From NCBI RefSeq assembly GCF_000745265.1, contig NZ_JQNN01000001.1, forward strand, positions 1,426,001-1,490,000: a stretch of DNA of 64,000 nt, read 5' to 3'. This DNA comes from Massilia sp. 9096. Its GTDB lineage: Bacteria; Pseudomonadota; Gammaproteobacteria; Burkholderiales; Burkholderiaceae_D. A program made the position numbers and the translations under genes. The notes below the pieces were generated by a model. The model did not search any database, was not told the origin of the DNA, and worked only from the letters and a program-made list of their open reading frames with translations. This document shows positions 36,706 through 45,034 of the stretch, in pieces. Numbering within the stretch: the stretch's first letter is position 1; every line of letters begins with the position of its first letter.

Positions 36706-37533
36706 TCAATGCGCCATCAGGACCGGCACCGGCATGTCGCGCAGGACCGTGCGGCTGACGCCGCCGAGCAGGATTTCGCGAAAGCGCTTGTGCCCGTAGC
36801 AACCCATGACCAGCAGGTCGGCCCGACCGTGGGCCACGCGCGTCAGGAGATCGCCGGCCGGGTCGGCGCCGGCACGCTCCTGGCACAGCGTGGCGGCGAT
36901 CCCGTGCCGCGCCAGCATCAGCGTGACCTCGGGCCCGCCCATGGCGGCCGCGTCGGACCTGGCATCGTAAAATACCGCCACCTCGACCTCCTTTGCCCCC
37001 TTCAGTAGCGGCAGCGCTTGCCGCACCGCGCGCGCCGACTCCGGGCTGGCGTTCCAACCGACCACGACACGCTCGAACGCCGGCCCGAAGCTTCGCGCGT
37101 AGGGAAGCACGAGTACGGGGCAGGGCGCGTGCAGCGCGACGTACTCCGGAATCCCGGCGTGCGCGGCGGCGGGGTCCTCCGGGTCGGACTGCCCGACGAT
37201 GACCAGGTCCGCATACATCGCCTGGGTTGCCAGCGCATAACCGGCGTCCTCGTCGCCAATCCGGTGCTCGAACGAGACGGCGCCGGCCTGGCGGGCAACG
37301 CTGTCGAAGTGCGCGGCACGCTGTTCGGCGCTGGCGCGCATGTCGTCGAGCAGCGGCGCCATGTCGCCAAGGTAACCGTCGGGCGGGATGCCACAGACGA
37401 AGCGAAGGATTCCGGTTTGCACGACGCCGACCAGATGGGCGTCATGCTCGAGAGCGAGTGCGGCGGCGAACGTGAGCCGGGCCTCGAGGCCGCGCGAACC
37501 GTCGGCGTGCACGAGAATTGTTTTGTAGTTCAT
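36706..37533 (-). CDS. Tandem universal stress protein
   Basis: A 275-residue two-domain UspA protein starting M-N-Y-K-T-I-L-V-H-A-D-G. The C-terminal loop is V-M-G-C-Y-G-H-K-R-F-R-E-I-L-L-G-G-V-S-R-T-V-L, a well-kept ATP-binding form. It is the first gene of the block. GAGGAGTCATC precedes the ATG, and a strong FNR-type site lies about 60 bases upstream of the start. The three Usps are related but clearly diverged, so the duplication is old. Confidence 0.9.
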   Translation of the reverse strand: MNYKTILVHADGSRGLEARLTFAAALALEHDAHLVGVVQTGILRFVCGIPPDGYLGDMAPLLDDMRASAEQRAAHFDSVARQAGAVSFEHRIGDEDAGYALATQAMYADLVIVGQSDPEDPAAAHAGIPEYVALHAPCPVLVLPYARSFGPAFERVVVGWNASPESARAVRQALPLLKGAKEVEVAVFYDARSDAAAMGGPEVTLMLARHGIAATLCQERAGADPAGDLLTRVAHGRADLLVMGCYGHKRFREILLGGVSRTVLRDMPVPVLMAH

Positions 37534-37594
37534 GATGACTCCTCGATGGGGTGAATCTCGGTGTCATCGTGCGCGCGCAAGGTGGCCTTTGTAT

Positions 37595-37608
37595 TTGATT
37601 TAAGTCAA
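37595..37608. promoter_or_regulatory. FNR-type site upstream of the usp block
   Basis: TTGATTTAAGTCAA matches TTGAT-N4-ATCAA at nine of ten defined bases. Its centre is about 68 bases before the first Usp start, suiting activation of a promoter in between. Confidence 0.75.
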
Positions 37609-37776
37609 GACGGCCAAAATGGATCGGGTTTGATGGGTAGCATCGCTCAAGGATGAGCACGGGGCGCCGGTTCGTCGCGCTGCCCCTCGAGGGCCTCGGC
37701 GCAGCCATTGGGCTATGTCAACGTCGGCAATGAGAACCTCGAAGCCATCTATATACCGTCGTGAGCTACGCTCGTC

Positions 37777-38958
37777 TCATGCACCGGTACGTGTTAATGA
37801 ACTCCTGCCGAATCTCAACCAACCTAAACCAGCCAGGGCAGCCGACAGCGATGCTGCCAAAATCGCCATCTTCGATGCATTCACGATATCGGCTTCGCCA
37901 CTGTAGGCCAGGTTTGTAATGAATATTGACATGGTGAAGCCGATGCCGCCTAACAGGCCTGCACCAATCACATGGCGCCAAGCCAGGCCGGTCGGCAGCC
38001 GAGACAGACCGAGCATGACAGCTGCAAGCGTCGCCAAGACGATTCCGATCGGCTTGCCAAGCACAAGGCCGAGGATGATGCCGAGGCTGTTGGAAGACAA
38101 CAAGCTGTTGGCCCAGTCGGCGCCAATCACGATCCCTGTATTGCACAGGGCAAAAATCGGCAGGATCAGGAAGGCCACTGGCTTGTGAAGAGTGTGCTCG
38201 AGGCGGTGCGACGGCGATTTTTCGTCGTCGCGTGTGGCGGAGTAGGGGATTGCAAACGCCAGCAGCACCCCGGCGATAGTGGCATGCACGCCCGACTTCA
38301 GCATCAGGAACCACATCAGGGCGCCGCCAAGCAGATATGGCGTCAGGGCCATGACGCGCCCGAACCTGTTTAGTACGACCAGCAGTACAAACACGGCGAG
38401 CGCGCCAGCGAGATAGCCGATTGATAGCTGCGCCGTATAAAACAGCGCGATCACGATGATCGCGCCGAGGTCATCCATGACCGCCAACGCGGTCAGGAAG
38501 ATCTTCAGCGAAGCCGGTACCGAGCTGCCCAGCAGCGCCAGAACGCCTAACGCGAATGCGATGTCCGTCGCCATGGGAATGCCGATTCCGGCCTGTGTCG
38601 ACGTACCATGGTTGAGGCTGAAATGGATGAGCGCCGGAACGATGATGCCGCCTGCCGCAGCCAGCATGGGCAGCAAGGCATTCTTCGGGTCGGATAGTTC
38701 GCCGTTGTACAGTTCGCGCTCCAGTTCGAGCCCGATCAGCAGGAAGAACACGGCCATCAACGCATCGTTGATCCAGAGTTCGATGCTCAAACCCGCCAGC
38801 GGCATGTGCCAGAAGTGCAGATAGGAATGGCCCAGCGGCGAATTTGCAAGCACAAGCGAGACAAGTGTGCAAAGGATCAGGATCGTACCGCCGGCTTTGC
38901 CGGAAGCCGCGAAGTCCTGGAAGGTTCGAGAGAGCGGGAACGACAGGTCGAAAGTCAT
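37777..38958 (-). CDS. nhaA: Na+/H+ antiporter NhaA
   Basis: A 393-residue inner-membrane antiporter with about twelve helices. Sodium-site residues are present: D162-D163 in A-V-M-D-D-L-G-A-I and D132 in A-T-D-I-A-F-A-L-G, equivalent to D163/D164 and D133 of E. coli. The Lys in L-G-K-P-I-G-I and the loop G-L-E-L-E-R-E-L also match. It exports Na+ in exchange for protons at alkaline pH. It stands alone; the gene upstream is divergent. Confidence 0.95.
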   Translation of the reverse strand: MTFDLSFPLSRTFQDFAASGKAGGTILILCTLVSLVLANSPLGHSYLHFWHMPLAGLSIELWINDALMAVFFLLIGLELERELYNGELSDPKNALLPMLAAAGGIIVPALIHFSLNHGTSTQAGIGIPMATDIAFALGVLALLGSSVPASLKIFLTALAVMDDLGAIIVIALFYTAQLSIGYLAGALAVFVLLVVLNRFGRVMALTPYLLGGALMWFLMLKSGVHATIAGVLLAFAIPYSATRDDEKSPSHRLEHTLHKPVAFLILPIFALCNTGIVIGADWANSLLSSNSLGIILGLVLGKPIGIVLATLAAVMLGLSRLPTGLAWRHVIGAGLLGGIGFTMSIFITNLAYSGEADIVNASKMAILAASLSAALAGLGWLRFGRSSLTRTGA

Positions 38959-39311
38959 GCTGACTCCGTTGATGTGTTGGACGGGGCTGCCGAAACCGGC
39001 GGGTCAATCTGGGAGCTCACGCAGATGATTGCAGAAGTCGTCAGCGCAATGAACGAACGTGTGTGCGTGCGCGAGCACGGAAGGGACGAGATATGGGCGT
39101 CAACAGAGGGCAGGGGCATATGGTCGCAAAGAAGCCGCGTGGCGGCCCGACCATCGCACGTCCTGCCATACCGGAGCGGTATGGACACCCTTGGTCGTTA
39201 TTATAACTGCACTTTTTGCCAGGTAGCCACGCTCCCTTCGCAGGGAACGGCGCGACATGCGCATCTCCAAAATTTTCGAGAACACACGCTCGACAAGCCG
39301 TCGCGGGTGGA
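38959..39311. other. 353-base intergenic region between nhaA and rcnR
   Basis: No supported gene. The nhaA leader contains a small hairpin, GCCG-GTTT-CGGC, about 40 bases before its ATG on the minus strand. I cannot match it to a known riboswitch. The right end leads into the rcnR operator. Confidence 0.35.
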
Positions 39312-39333
39312 ATAGTATACCCCCCTATACTAT
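39312..39333. promoter_or_regulatory. RcnR/CsoR-type operator
   Basis: ATAGTATA and TATACTAT are perfect eight-base inverted arms around CCCCCC. A G/C tract flanked by AT-rich inverted arms is the known recognition pattern of RcnR/FrmR-type repressors. It ends 19 bases before the rcnR start. Confidence 0.9.
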
Positions 39334-39352
39334 CCATCACGCGAGGCAAGCC

Positions 39353-39631
39353 TTGTCCCACCTCAACCGCAACAAGACGAAACTACTCAACCGCGTTCGA
39401 CGCATCCAGGGTCAGCTCGAGGCCGTCGAGCGTTCGCTTGGAGAGGGAGCGACCTGTTCCGAGATCCTACAAGTGCTTGCTGGCGCCCGAGGCGCTATGA
39501 ATGGCCTGATGGCCGAAGTGATCGAGGACCACATCCGCCACCACGTGGCCGGCGCCGAGATCGCCAGCCAGGGCGAGCGCGATCAAGGTGCCGACGAGCT
39601 GGTCGACGTGATCCGCAGCTATCTGAAGTAG
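39353..39631 (+). CDS. rcnR: Ni/Co-responsive repressor RcnR
   Basis: A 92-residue all-helical CsoR/RcnR-family repressor. Counting from the TTG start gives H3, C35, H60 and H64, exactly the nickel/cobalt ligands of E. coli RcnR. This both identifies the metal class and fixes the start, since the upstream open frame would move every residue. The motif D-H-I-R-H-H-V holds H60 and H64. It should release its operator at 39312 on binding Ni or Co, turning on itself, the DUF1289 gene and the CDF exporter downstream. Confidence 0.92.
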   Translation: MSHLNRNKTKLLNRVRRIQGQLEAVERSLGEGATCSEILQVLAGARGAMNGLMAEVIEDHIRHHVAGAEIASQGERDQGADELVDVIRSYLK

Positions 39632-39638
39632 GTTCGGA

Positions 39639-39842
39639 ATGGCAGTCCAATCTCCCTGCGTCTCCTTGTGCCACTTCGACGGGCGTACCGGCTTTTGTAC
39701 CGGCTGCCTGCGCACGCTGGAGGAGGCACGCGCTTGGAAGAAGATCGGCGACCCCGCGCGCCACCGCATCATCAACGACCGGACGCGCCGCGAGGGCAAG
39801 CTTTCCGCCCGAGCGAAAACCAAAAACCAGGATGTGAAATGA
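39639..39842 (+). CDS. DUF1289 small Cys-rich protein
   Basis: A 67-residue DUF1289 protein with the motif C-V-S-L-C-H-F-D-G-R-T-G-F-C-T-G-C, four Cys that probably bind a metal, followed by T-L-E-E-A-R-A-W. Family function is unknown. The gene starts seven bases after rcnR and its stop overlaps the next ATG (ATGA), so it is inside the metal-efflux operon. It may simply travel with it. Confidence 0.88.
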   Translation: MAVQSPCVSLCHFDGRTGFCTGCLRTLEEARAWKKIGDPARHRIINDRTRREGKLSARAKTKNQDVK

Positions 39843-40843
39843 AGATGGACAAACAGGTGTATTGCCAGCTGGCGGGCCAGCTGCAACAGCGTGATCCCGG
39901 CAAGGACAGCGCCGCCGAGCGCAGTACGCGCCGTGTGGTGTGGATCACGATCGCGATGATGGTCGTCGAGCTCGCGGTTGGCTGGTGGTCGAACTCGATG
40001 GCGCTGCTGGCGGACGGCTGGCACATGAGTTCGCACGTGGTCGCCATCGGCTTGAGTGCGCTCGCTTACCGCGCGTCGCGTAAATTTGCCGCCGATCCGC
40101 GCTTTGCGTTCGGCACGTGGAAGATCGAAATCCTCGCCGGCTACACCAGTGCGGTGTTCCTGCTCGTGATCGCCGCACTCATGGCGGTCGGGGCCATCGA
40201 GCGGCTGCTGGCGCCGCAGCCCGTGCAGTATGGCGAAGCGATGATCATCGCCGCCGTCGGCCTGGTGGTGAATATCGTCTGCGCGCTGATCCTCGGCGAC
40301 GCGCACGACCATGGGCCTGGCGGCCACCATCATCATCACGATCACCACGACCATCATCACGGCGATGACGACCACGGTCCAGGCCACGGTGGTCACCACC
40401 ACGATCTCAACCTGCGCTCGGCCTATGTCCACGTGATCGCCGACGCCGCGACCTCGGCGCTGGCGGTTGCTGCGCTGGGCGGAGGCTGGCGGTACGGATG
40501 GACCTGGCTCGATCCGGTGACGGGCTTGGTGGGTGCCCTGGTCGTCGCTGCATGGGCGAAGAATCTGCTCGGTGCGACCGGGAAGATCCTGCTGGACCGC
40601 GAAATGGATGCGCCGGTCGTCGAGGAGATCCGTGAGGCTGCGCAAGCCGGGCCGCATGGCCAGTCCGCCGCGCTGCAGGACTTGCATGTCTGGCGCGTCG
40701 GACCTGAAGCCTATGCATGCGCACTCGCCGTCACGACATCCGACCGCGCCCTGACGGCGGCGCATATCCGTAATCGCCTCGCCGTCCACGAAGAAATCGT
40801 CCACTCGACGATCGAGATCCACTACGCGGACAGCGTCGGCTGA
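39839..40843 (+). CDS. dmeF: CDF-family Co/Ni efflux transporter (DmeF-like)
   Basis: A 334-residue cation diffusion facilitator with six helices. The metal site pairs are L-A-D-G-W-H-M in helix 2 and H-V-I-A-D-A-A-T in helix 5. The loop between helices 4 and 5 is very His-rich, with runs such as G-G-H-H-H-H-H-D-H-H-D, typical of DmeF-type exporters. The start overlaps the DUF1289 stop. With RcnR as first gene, the likely substrates are Co2+ and Ni2+ driven out by proton exchange. A strong terminator follows. Confidence 0.9.
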   Translation: MKMDKQVYCQLAGQLQQRDPGKDSAAERSTRRVVWITIAMMVVELAVGWWSNSMALLADGWHMSSHVVAIGLSALAYRASRKFAADPRFAFGTWKIEILAGYTSAVFLLVIAALMAVGAIERLLAPQPVQYGEAMIIAAVGLVVNIVCALILGDAHDHGPGGHHHHHDHHDHHHGDDDHGPGHGGHHHDLNLRSAYVHVIADAATSALAVAALGGGWRYGWTWLDPVTGLVGALVVAAWAKNLLGATGKILLDREMDAPVVEEIREAAQAGPHGQSAALQDLHVWRVGPEAYACALAVTTSDRALTAAHIRNRLAVHEEIVHSTIEIHYADSVG

Positions 40844-40849
40844 TCTCCC

Positions 40850-40881
40850 TTGCCTGCGTGAAGGACGCAGGCAATCTTTTT
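40850..40881 (+). terminator. Rho-independent terminator of rcnR-dmeF
   Basis: TTGCCTGCGT pairs perfectly with ACGCAGGCAA around GAAGG and is followed by TCTTTTT. It starts six bases after the dmeF stop. Confidence 0.92.
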
Positions 40882-40883
40882 AC

Positions 40884-40900
40884 TTGCAAGTCTGTTGCGT
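40884..40900. promoter_or_regulatory. Candidate Zur box Z1
   Basis: TTGCAAGTCTGTTGCGT fits WTGCAA-N5-TTGCRW. It lies 91 bases before the NiCoT gene start and shares TTGCAA, CTGTTGCG and a trailing AC with site Z3 before zur. Confidence 0.6.
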
Positions 40901-40962
40901 TTACTGTGTGTCATGCTTACAATGCATGCCACATCAGCAGCAATGTGTCCGGCGCTCGACTG

Positions 40963-40979
40963 ATGCAACTGAATTGCAT
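40963..40979. promoter_or_regulatory. Candidate Zur box Z2
   Basis: ATGCAACTGAATTGCAT is a perfect six-arm palindrome with a five-base centre, ending 11 bases before the NiCoT ATG, where binding would block initiation. Confidence 0.65.
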
Positions 40980-40990
40980 ATGGAGACTGT

Positions 40991-41800
40991 ATGGCGGACG
41001 CAAACCTTGCGGCGCCGGGTCTATGGCTGATGTTCGCGCTCGGTGTGCGGCACGGCTTCGACCCGGACCACATCGCGATGATCGACGGCATGGCGTATCA
41101 CTCGCTCGCCGAGCGGCCGCGCCTGGCGTTGTGGACCGGAACGCTGTTCGCGCTGGGTCACGGCTTGACGGTGACGGCTGTCGCGGTGGCGCTCGGCGCC
41201 CTCGCCGGCAGCCTGCGCTTGCCGGCGACGCTGCGCCTCGTGCTCGACTGGATGCCGACCGTGCTCCTGATTCTGGTGGGCACGCTCAATTTGCGTGACC
41301 TGCTCACCCGGCGCACTTTCCGGATGCGCGGGTGGAAAACCGGCTTCATGCCGCGCCGCCTGGCCACCAGCACGCATCCGCTGGCCATCCTCGCGATCGG
41401 AATATTGTTCGCGCTCGTCTTCGACACCGCCACCCAGGCCGCGGCCTGGGGCTATGCCGCCAACCACTCGGGCAGCGGCACGGCGCTGGCCGCCGGCCTG
41501 GTGTTCACCGCCGGCATGGTCGTCACCGGCACGCTCGACGGCCGGGTCATGGCGCATCTGCTGCGGCGTGCGTCGGACGGCGCGCAAGCCTACCGGCGCT
41601 GGCTCGGCGCCATCGTCGTGCTGATGTCCTTTGCGATGGCGGCCTGCCAGATCGGCGATCAGCTGCACCTCGGCGCGGGGCTCGACGACTTCGCGATGAG
41701 CGCGATCGGGGGCGCCCTGGTGCTGGCGGCCGTCATCGCCTGCTGCCTGATCCGGCGCCAAGCGCGCATCGATCCACAACTCACCCAGGAGCACACATGA
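40991..41800 (+). CDS. NiCoT-type nickel/cobalt transporter
   Basis: A 269-residue inner-membrane protein with about seven helices. The helix 2 signature is R-H-G-F-D-P-D-H-I-A-M-I-D, the NiCoT H-x4-D-H motif. F-A-L-G-H-G-L-T-V and L-F-A-L-V-F-D-T-A-T-Q follow, both family hallmarks. Members take up Ni2+ or Co2+ with high affinity, and some work in efflux. The two palindromes upstream and the GTPase downstream suggest zinc-starvation control rather than RcnR control, since a strong terminator separates it from dmeF. Its stop overlaps the next ATG. Confidence 0.87.
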   Translation: MADANLAAPGLWLMFALGVRHGFDPDHIAMIDGMAYHSLAERPRLALWTGTLFALGHGLTVTAVAVALGALAGSLRLPATLRLVLDWMPTVLLILVGTLNLRDLLTRRTFRMRGWKTGFMPRRLATSTHPLAILAIGILFALVFDTATQAAAWGYAANHSGSGTALAAGLVFTAGMVVTGTLDGRVMAHLLRRASDGAQAYRRWLGAIVVLMSFAMAACQIGDQLHLGAGLDDFAMSAIGGALVLAAVIACCLIRRQARIDPQLTQEHT

Positions 41801-42792
41801 GCGTTTCAAGCCAAGTCCCCGTTACCTTGCTGACCGGCTTTCTCGGCGCCGGCAAGACCACGCTGTTGAACCGCATCCTCAGCGAGGAGCACGGCGAGCG
41901 CATCGCCGTGATCGAAAACGAGTTCGGTGAAACCGGCATCGACAGCGACCTGCTGGTCAACAGCGAAGAACAGATCGTCGAGATGAACAACGGCTGCATC
42001 TGCTGCACCGTGCGCGGCGACCTGGTGCGCATCCTCGGCCAGCTGGCGCAGCGCCGGACCGCTGGCGAGATCGACTTCGAGCGCGTCATCATCGAGACCA
42101 CGGGTCTCGCCGATCCGGCGCCGGTGGCGCAGACGTTTTTCGTCGACGAAGGCGTCGGCAACTACTATCGCCTGGACGCCATCGTCACCGTGGTCGACGC
42201 GCTGCACGCGCCGCAGCAGCTCGACGCGCATCACGAGGCGCAGGAGCAGGTGGGCTTCGCCGACCGCATCCTCGTGTCCAAGGCCGACCTGGTGACGCCG
42301 CAGGCCGCCGATGCGCTGCTCGAGCGCCTGAAAGGCATGAACGCGCGCGCGCCGGTCAGCTTCGTCAACTTCGGCCATACCGACCTGGCCCAGATCCTGG
42401 ACGTGCAGGGCTTCAACCTGGATGCCATCCTCGAGATCGAGCCGGATTTTCTCGAGGACGTCGCGCACGAGCACGACGACGAGATCTCGTCCTTCGTATT
42501 CCGTGCCTCCCGTCCGTTCCGCATTGGGAAACTGGAAGAGTTCCTGTCCGCGATGCTGACCGAATACGGCAACGACATGCTGCGCTACAAGGGCGTGCTC
42601 GACGTCGCGGGGCTGCCGGCGCGCGTCGTGTTCCAGGGCGTGCACATGATGATGGGATCGGACATGGGCCAGAAGTGGCAAGAGGGCGAGGCGCGCGAGA
42701 GCGTCATGGTGTTCATCGGACGAAATCTGCCCAGTGAGCGTTTCGTGAACGGTCTCGAGTCCTGCCTGTCCAGGCATGGCGCGAAGGCTTGA
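41797..42792 (+). CDS. COG0523 metal-chaperone GTPase
   Basis: A 331-residue CobW/COG0523 G3E GTPase. The P loop is G-F-L-G-A-G-K-T (14-21), the metal site C67-I-C69-C70, the Walker B-like region I-E-T-T-G-L-A-D-P, and S-K-A-D the guanine motif. The C-terminal CobW domain ends near residue 320. A short His/Asp/Glu-rich stretch (H-E-H-D-D-E) lies between the domains. Zur-regulated members such as ZigA and ZNG1-like proteins deliver zinc to client enzymes under starvation. CAGGAG precedes the ATG, which overlaps the NiCoT stop. Confidence 0.92.
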   Translation: MSVSSQVPVTLLTGFLGAGKTTLLNRILSEEHGERIAVIENEFGETGIDSDLLVNSEEQIVEMNNGCICCTVRGDLVRILGQLAQRRTAGEIDFERVIIETTGLADPAPVAQTFFVDEGVGNYYRLDAIVTVVDALHAPQQLDAHHEAQEQVGFADRILVSKADLVTPQAADALLERLKGMNARAPVSFVNFGHTDLAQILDVQGFNLDAILEIEPDFLEDVAHEHDDEISSFVFRASRPFRIGKLEEFLSAMLTEYGNDMLRYKGVLDVAGLPARVVFQGVHMMMGSDMGQKWQEGEARESVMVFIGRNLPSERFVNGLESCLSRHGAKA

Positions 42793-42838
42793 GACCTGTG
42801 GGACGACAAGATTGCAACAGCTTGAACAAGGAAGATTC

Positions 42839-45034
42839 ATGAAGTGGAAACACATCCGGCTGAAGCGACTGGCCTGGTCCTCGTTGGCCGCCGCGTCGGT
42901 CGCGTTGCCGGCGCATGGCGCCCAGGCGGCGCCGGAAGCACCCGCAGACACGGACGGCACGCCGGTCGCGCGCGTGGTCGTCAGCGCCGCGGCGCCGTTG
43001 GAAGCGCTCGACCGCGGCGCGCCCACCGCCAGCCGGCTTGACCTGAGCGTGCGCGAGACGCCGGCCACGGTCGACGTCATCACGGCCGAGACGATGGAAA
43101 TACGCGGTTACCAGAGCGTGGAACAGGCCGTCGACAGCCTCCCCGGCGTCAGTTCCGGCGGCGCTCCGGGCAGCCCATCGCAGTTCTCGATGCGCGGCTT
43201 CACCGGCGACCAGGTCACGGTGCTGCGCGACGGCATCTACCTCGGGCCGGCCGACATGACCTACCGGCCGCAAAATACCTTCAACCTGGCCAGCGTCGAG
43301 GTGCTGAAAGGGCCGGGATCGGTGCTGTACGGGCAGGGCGCCATCGCCGGCACGGTCAACGTGATCTCCAAGAAAGCGTCGCTCGGCGCCAACTCGCTCG
43401 ATGGCGTGGCGTCGTATGGCCGCTTCAACAGCAGCCAGATGGGCGTCGGCGCCAACAAGGTGCTCGCGCCGGGACTGGCGTTGCGCGCTGACGTCAGCCG
43501 CACCGCATCCAGCGGTTTCGTCGACCGCGCACACGCCGATTCCACCAACGCCACGCTGTCGCTGCTGTGGAAGCCGAACGCGCGCTTCGACCTTGCGCTC
43601 GGGCTGGACTACCTGACCGACCATCCGTCGAGCTACTACGGCACGCCGCTGGTGAGCGCCGCATTCGCCGGGCCGTATGCCAGCGGCGTGGTGGCCACGC
43701 CCGACGGCAGCACGATCGACCGCCGCCTGCGCGACGTGAACTACAACGTCGGCGACTACCGGATCGAGTCGACGCAGTACCTGCCGCGTATCGGCCTGCA
43801 CTGGCGCCCGTCCGACGGGATCACGATCAGCAACGACGCCTATTACCTGTACGCCGACCGCAAGTGGAAGAACGCCGAGACCTACGCCTTCGATCCGGGG
43901 ACGAACCGGGTCGACCGCGACCGCTTCTTCGTTTTCCATGAGCAGCACCTGGCCGGCGACCAGCTGAGCGCCACTTTCGCGCAGCCGCTGGCCGGGTTGG
44001 CGAACCGCTTCGTGATCGGGCTGGACTACAGCAAGCTCGATTTCGTGCGCACGCGCGGCTTCCCGGACGGAGACAGCGTCGCCCCGTTCCAGCCGGCGGC
44101 GGGCGTTTTCGGCCCACTGGTCGGGCGGCGCAGTCCGACGCGCTGGCACGACAGGGCGGTGTTCCTGGAGGATGCGCTGGACCTCACCGACCGCCTGAAA
44201 CTGGTGGGCGGAGCGCGCGCCGAGCGCTTCGACCTCGTGCGCGAGAACTATGGTCCCGACGGCAGCTACCAGGCCGCCACCAGCTTCGAACGCACCTTCC
44301 GTCCCAAGAACTGGCGCCTCGGCCTGGTCTACCAGGACGTGCACGGCTGGGCGCCCTATATCCAGTACAGCACCGGCCAGGACCCGGTCGGCTCGAATAT
44401 CCTGCTGGTCAACGCCGGCCAGAACTTCGACCTGAGCCGCTCACGCCAGGTCGAAGCCGGCGTCAAGACCGACCTCGATGGCCGCCGCGGTGAGCTGACG
44501 CTGGCGGTCTACGACATCGAGCGCAGGAATTTGCTGACGCAGACCTCGGCCGACGTGGTCGACACCGCCGGTATGCAGAAGTCGCGCGGGTTGGAGCTGA
44601 CGCTCGGCTACAAGCCGCTGCCGGCCTGGAAGGTCGATGCCAACCTGGCCTACACCGACGCCAGCTACCGCAACTTCATCGATACCAGCAACGGCGTCGA
44701 CGCCAGCGGCAACCGGCCGGCGAACGTTCCGCGTTGGAGCGCCAATCTGTGGAACCGCTACAGCGGCTTCGGCGGCATTCCGCTGGAAGTCGGTGCGGGC
44801 CTGCGTTACGTCGGCGAGCGCTACGGCAATACGGCCAACACAATGGTCTTGAAAAGCTATACGCTGATCGATCTGTACGCGAACTACCGGCTGGGCAGCA
44901 AGCTCAGCTTGATCGCACGCGTCAACAACGCGGCCAACAGGTTCTACGCGCAGTGGGCCGACGTCAACTATCCAACCCAGATCCAGTTGGGCGCGCCCAT
45001 CGGCTATGAACTCGGTCTCGTCGCGCACTTCTAA
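42839..45034 (+). CDS. TonB-dependent outer-membrane receptor
   Basis: A 731-residue receptor. A signal peptide ends near A-H-G-A-Q-A-A. The plug domain includes R-E-T-P-A-T-V-D-V-I-T, L-P-G-V-S-S-G-G, M-R-G-F-T-G-D and V-E-V-L-K-G-P-G-S-V-L-Y-G. The 22-strand barrel closes at G-L-V-A-H-F with a terminal Phe. It is closest in style to ferric-siderophore receptors (FhuE/FoxA type). AAGGAAG precedes the ATG. Context (COG0523, PepSY, candidate Zur boxes) suggests a metallophore carrying zinc or another metal, but iron cannot be excluded. Confidence 0.9.
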   Translation: MKWKHIRLKRLAWSSLAAASVALPAHGAQAAPEAPADTDGTPVARVVVSAAAPLEALDRGAPTASRLDLSVRETPATVDVITAETMEIRGYQSVEQAVDSLPGVSSGGAPGSPSQFSMRGFTGDQVTVLRDGIYLGPADMTYRPQNTFNLASVEVLKGPGSVLYGQGAIAGTVNVISKKASLGANSLDGVASYGRFNSSQMGVGANKVLAPGLALRADVSRTASSGFVDRAHADSTNATLSLLWKPNARFDLALGLDYLTDHPSSYYGTPLVSAAFAGPYASGVVATPDGSTIDRRLRDVNYNVGDYRIESTQYLPRIGLHWRPSDGITISNDAYYLYADRKWKNAETYAFDPGTNRVDRDRFFVFHEQHLAGDQLSATFAQPLAGLANRFVIGLDYSKLDFVRTRGFPDGDSVAPFQPAAGVFGPLVGRRSPTRWHDRAVFLEDALDLTDRLKLVGGARAERFDLVRENYGPDGSYQAATSFERTFRPKNWRLGLVYQDVHGWAPYIQYSTGQDPVGSNILLVNAGQNFDLSRSRQVEAGVKTDLDGRRGELTLAVYDIERRNLLTQTSADVVDTAGMQKSRGLELTLGYKPLPAWKVDANLAYTDASYRNFIDTSNGVDASGNRPANVPRWSANLWNRYSGFGGIPLEVGAGLRYVGERYGNTANTMVLKSYTLIDLYANYRLGSKLSLIARVNNAANRFYAQWADVNYPTQIQLGAPIGYELGLVAHF

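Noticed and set aside
38959..39060. Possible lithium/sodium riboswitch in the nhaA leader
   Set aside because: A small hairpin is present, but I could not match the known consensus from memory. A covariance search would be needed.
41806..44344. Two long minus-strand frames (41806-43083 and 42713-44344)
   Set aside because: They are antisense to the COG0523 and TonB receptor genes, which have unmistakable motifs. These frames have His/Val/Arg-rich shadow composition.
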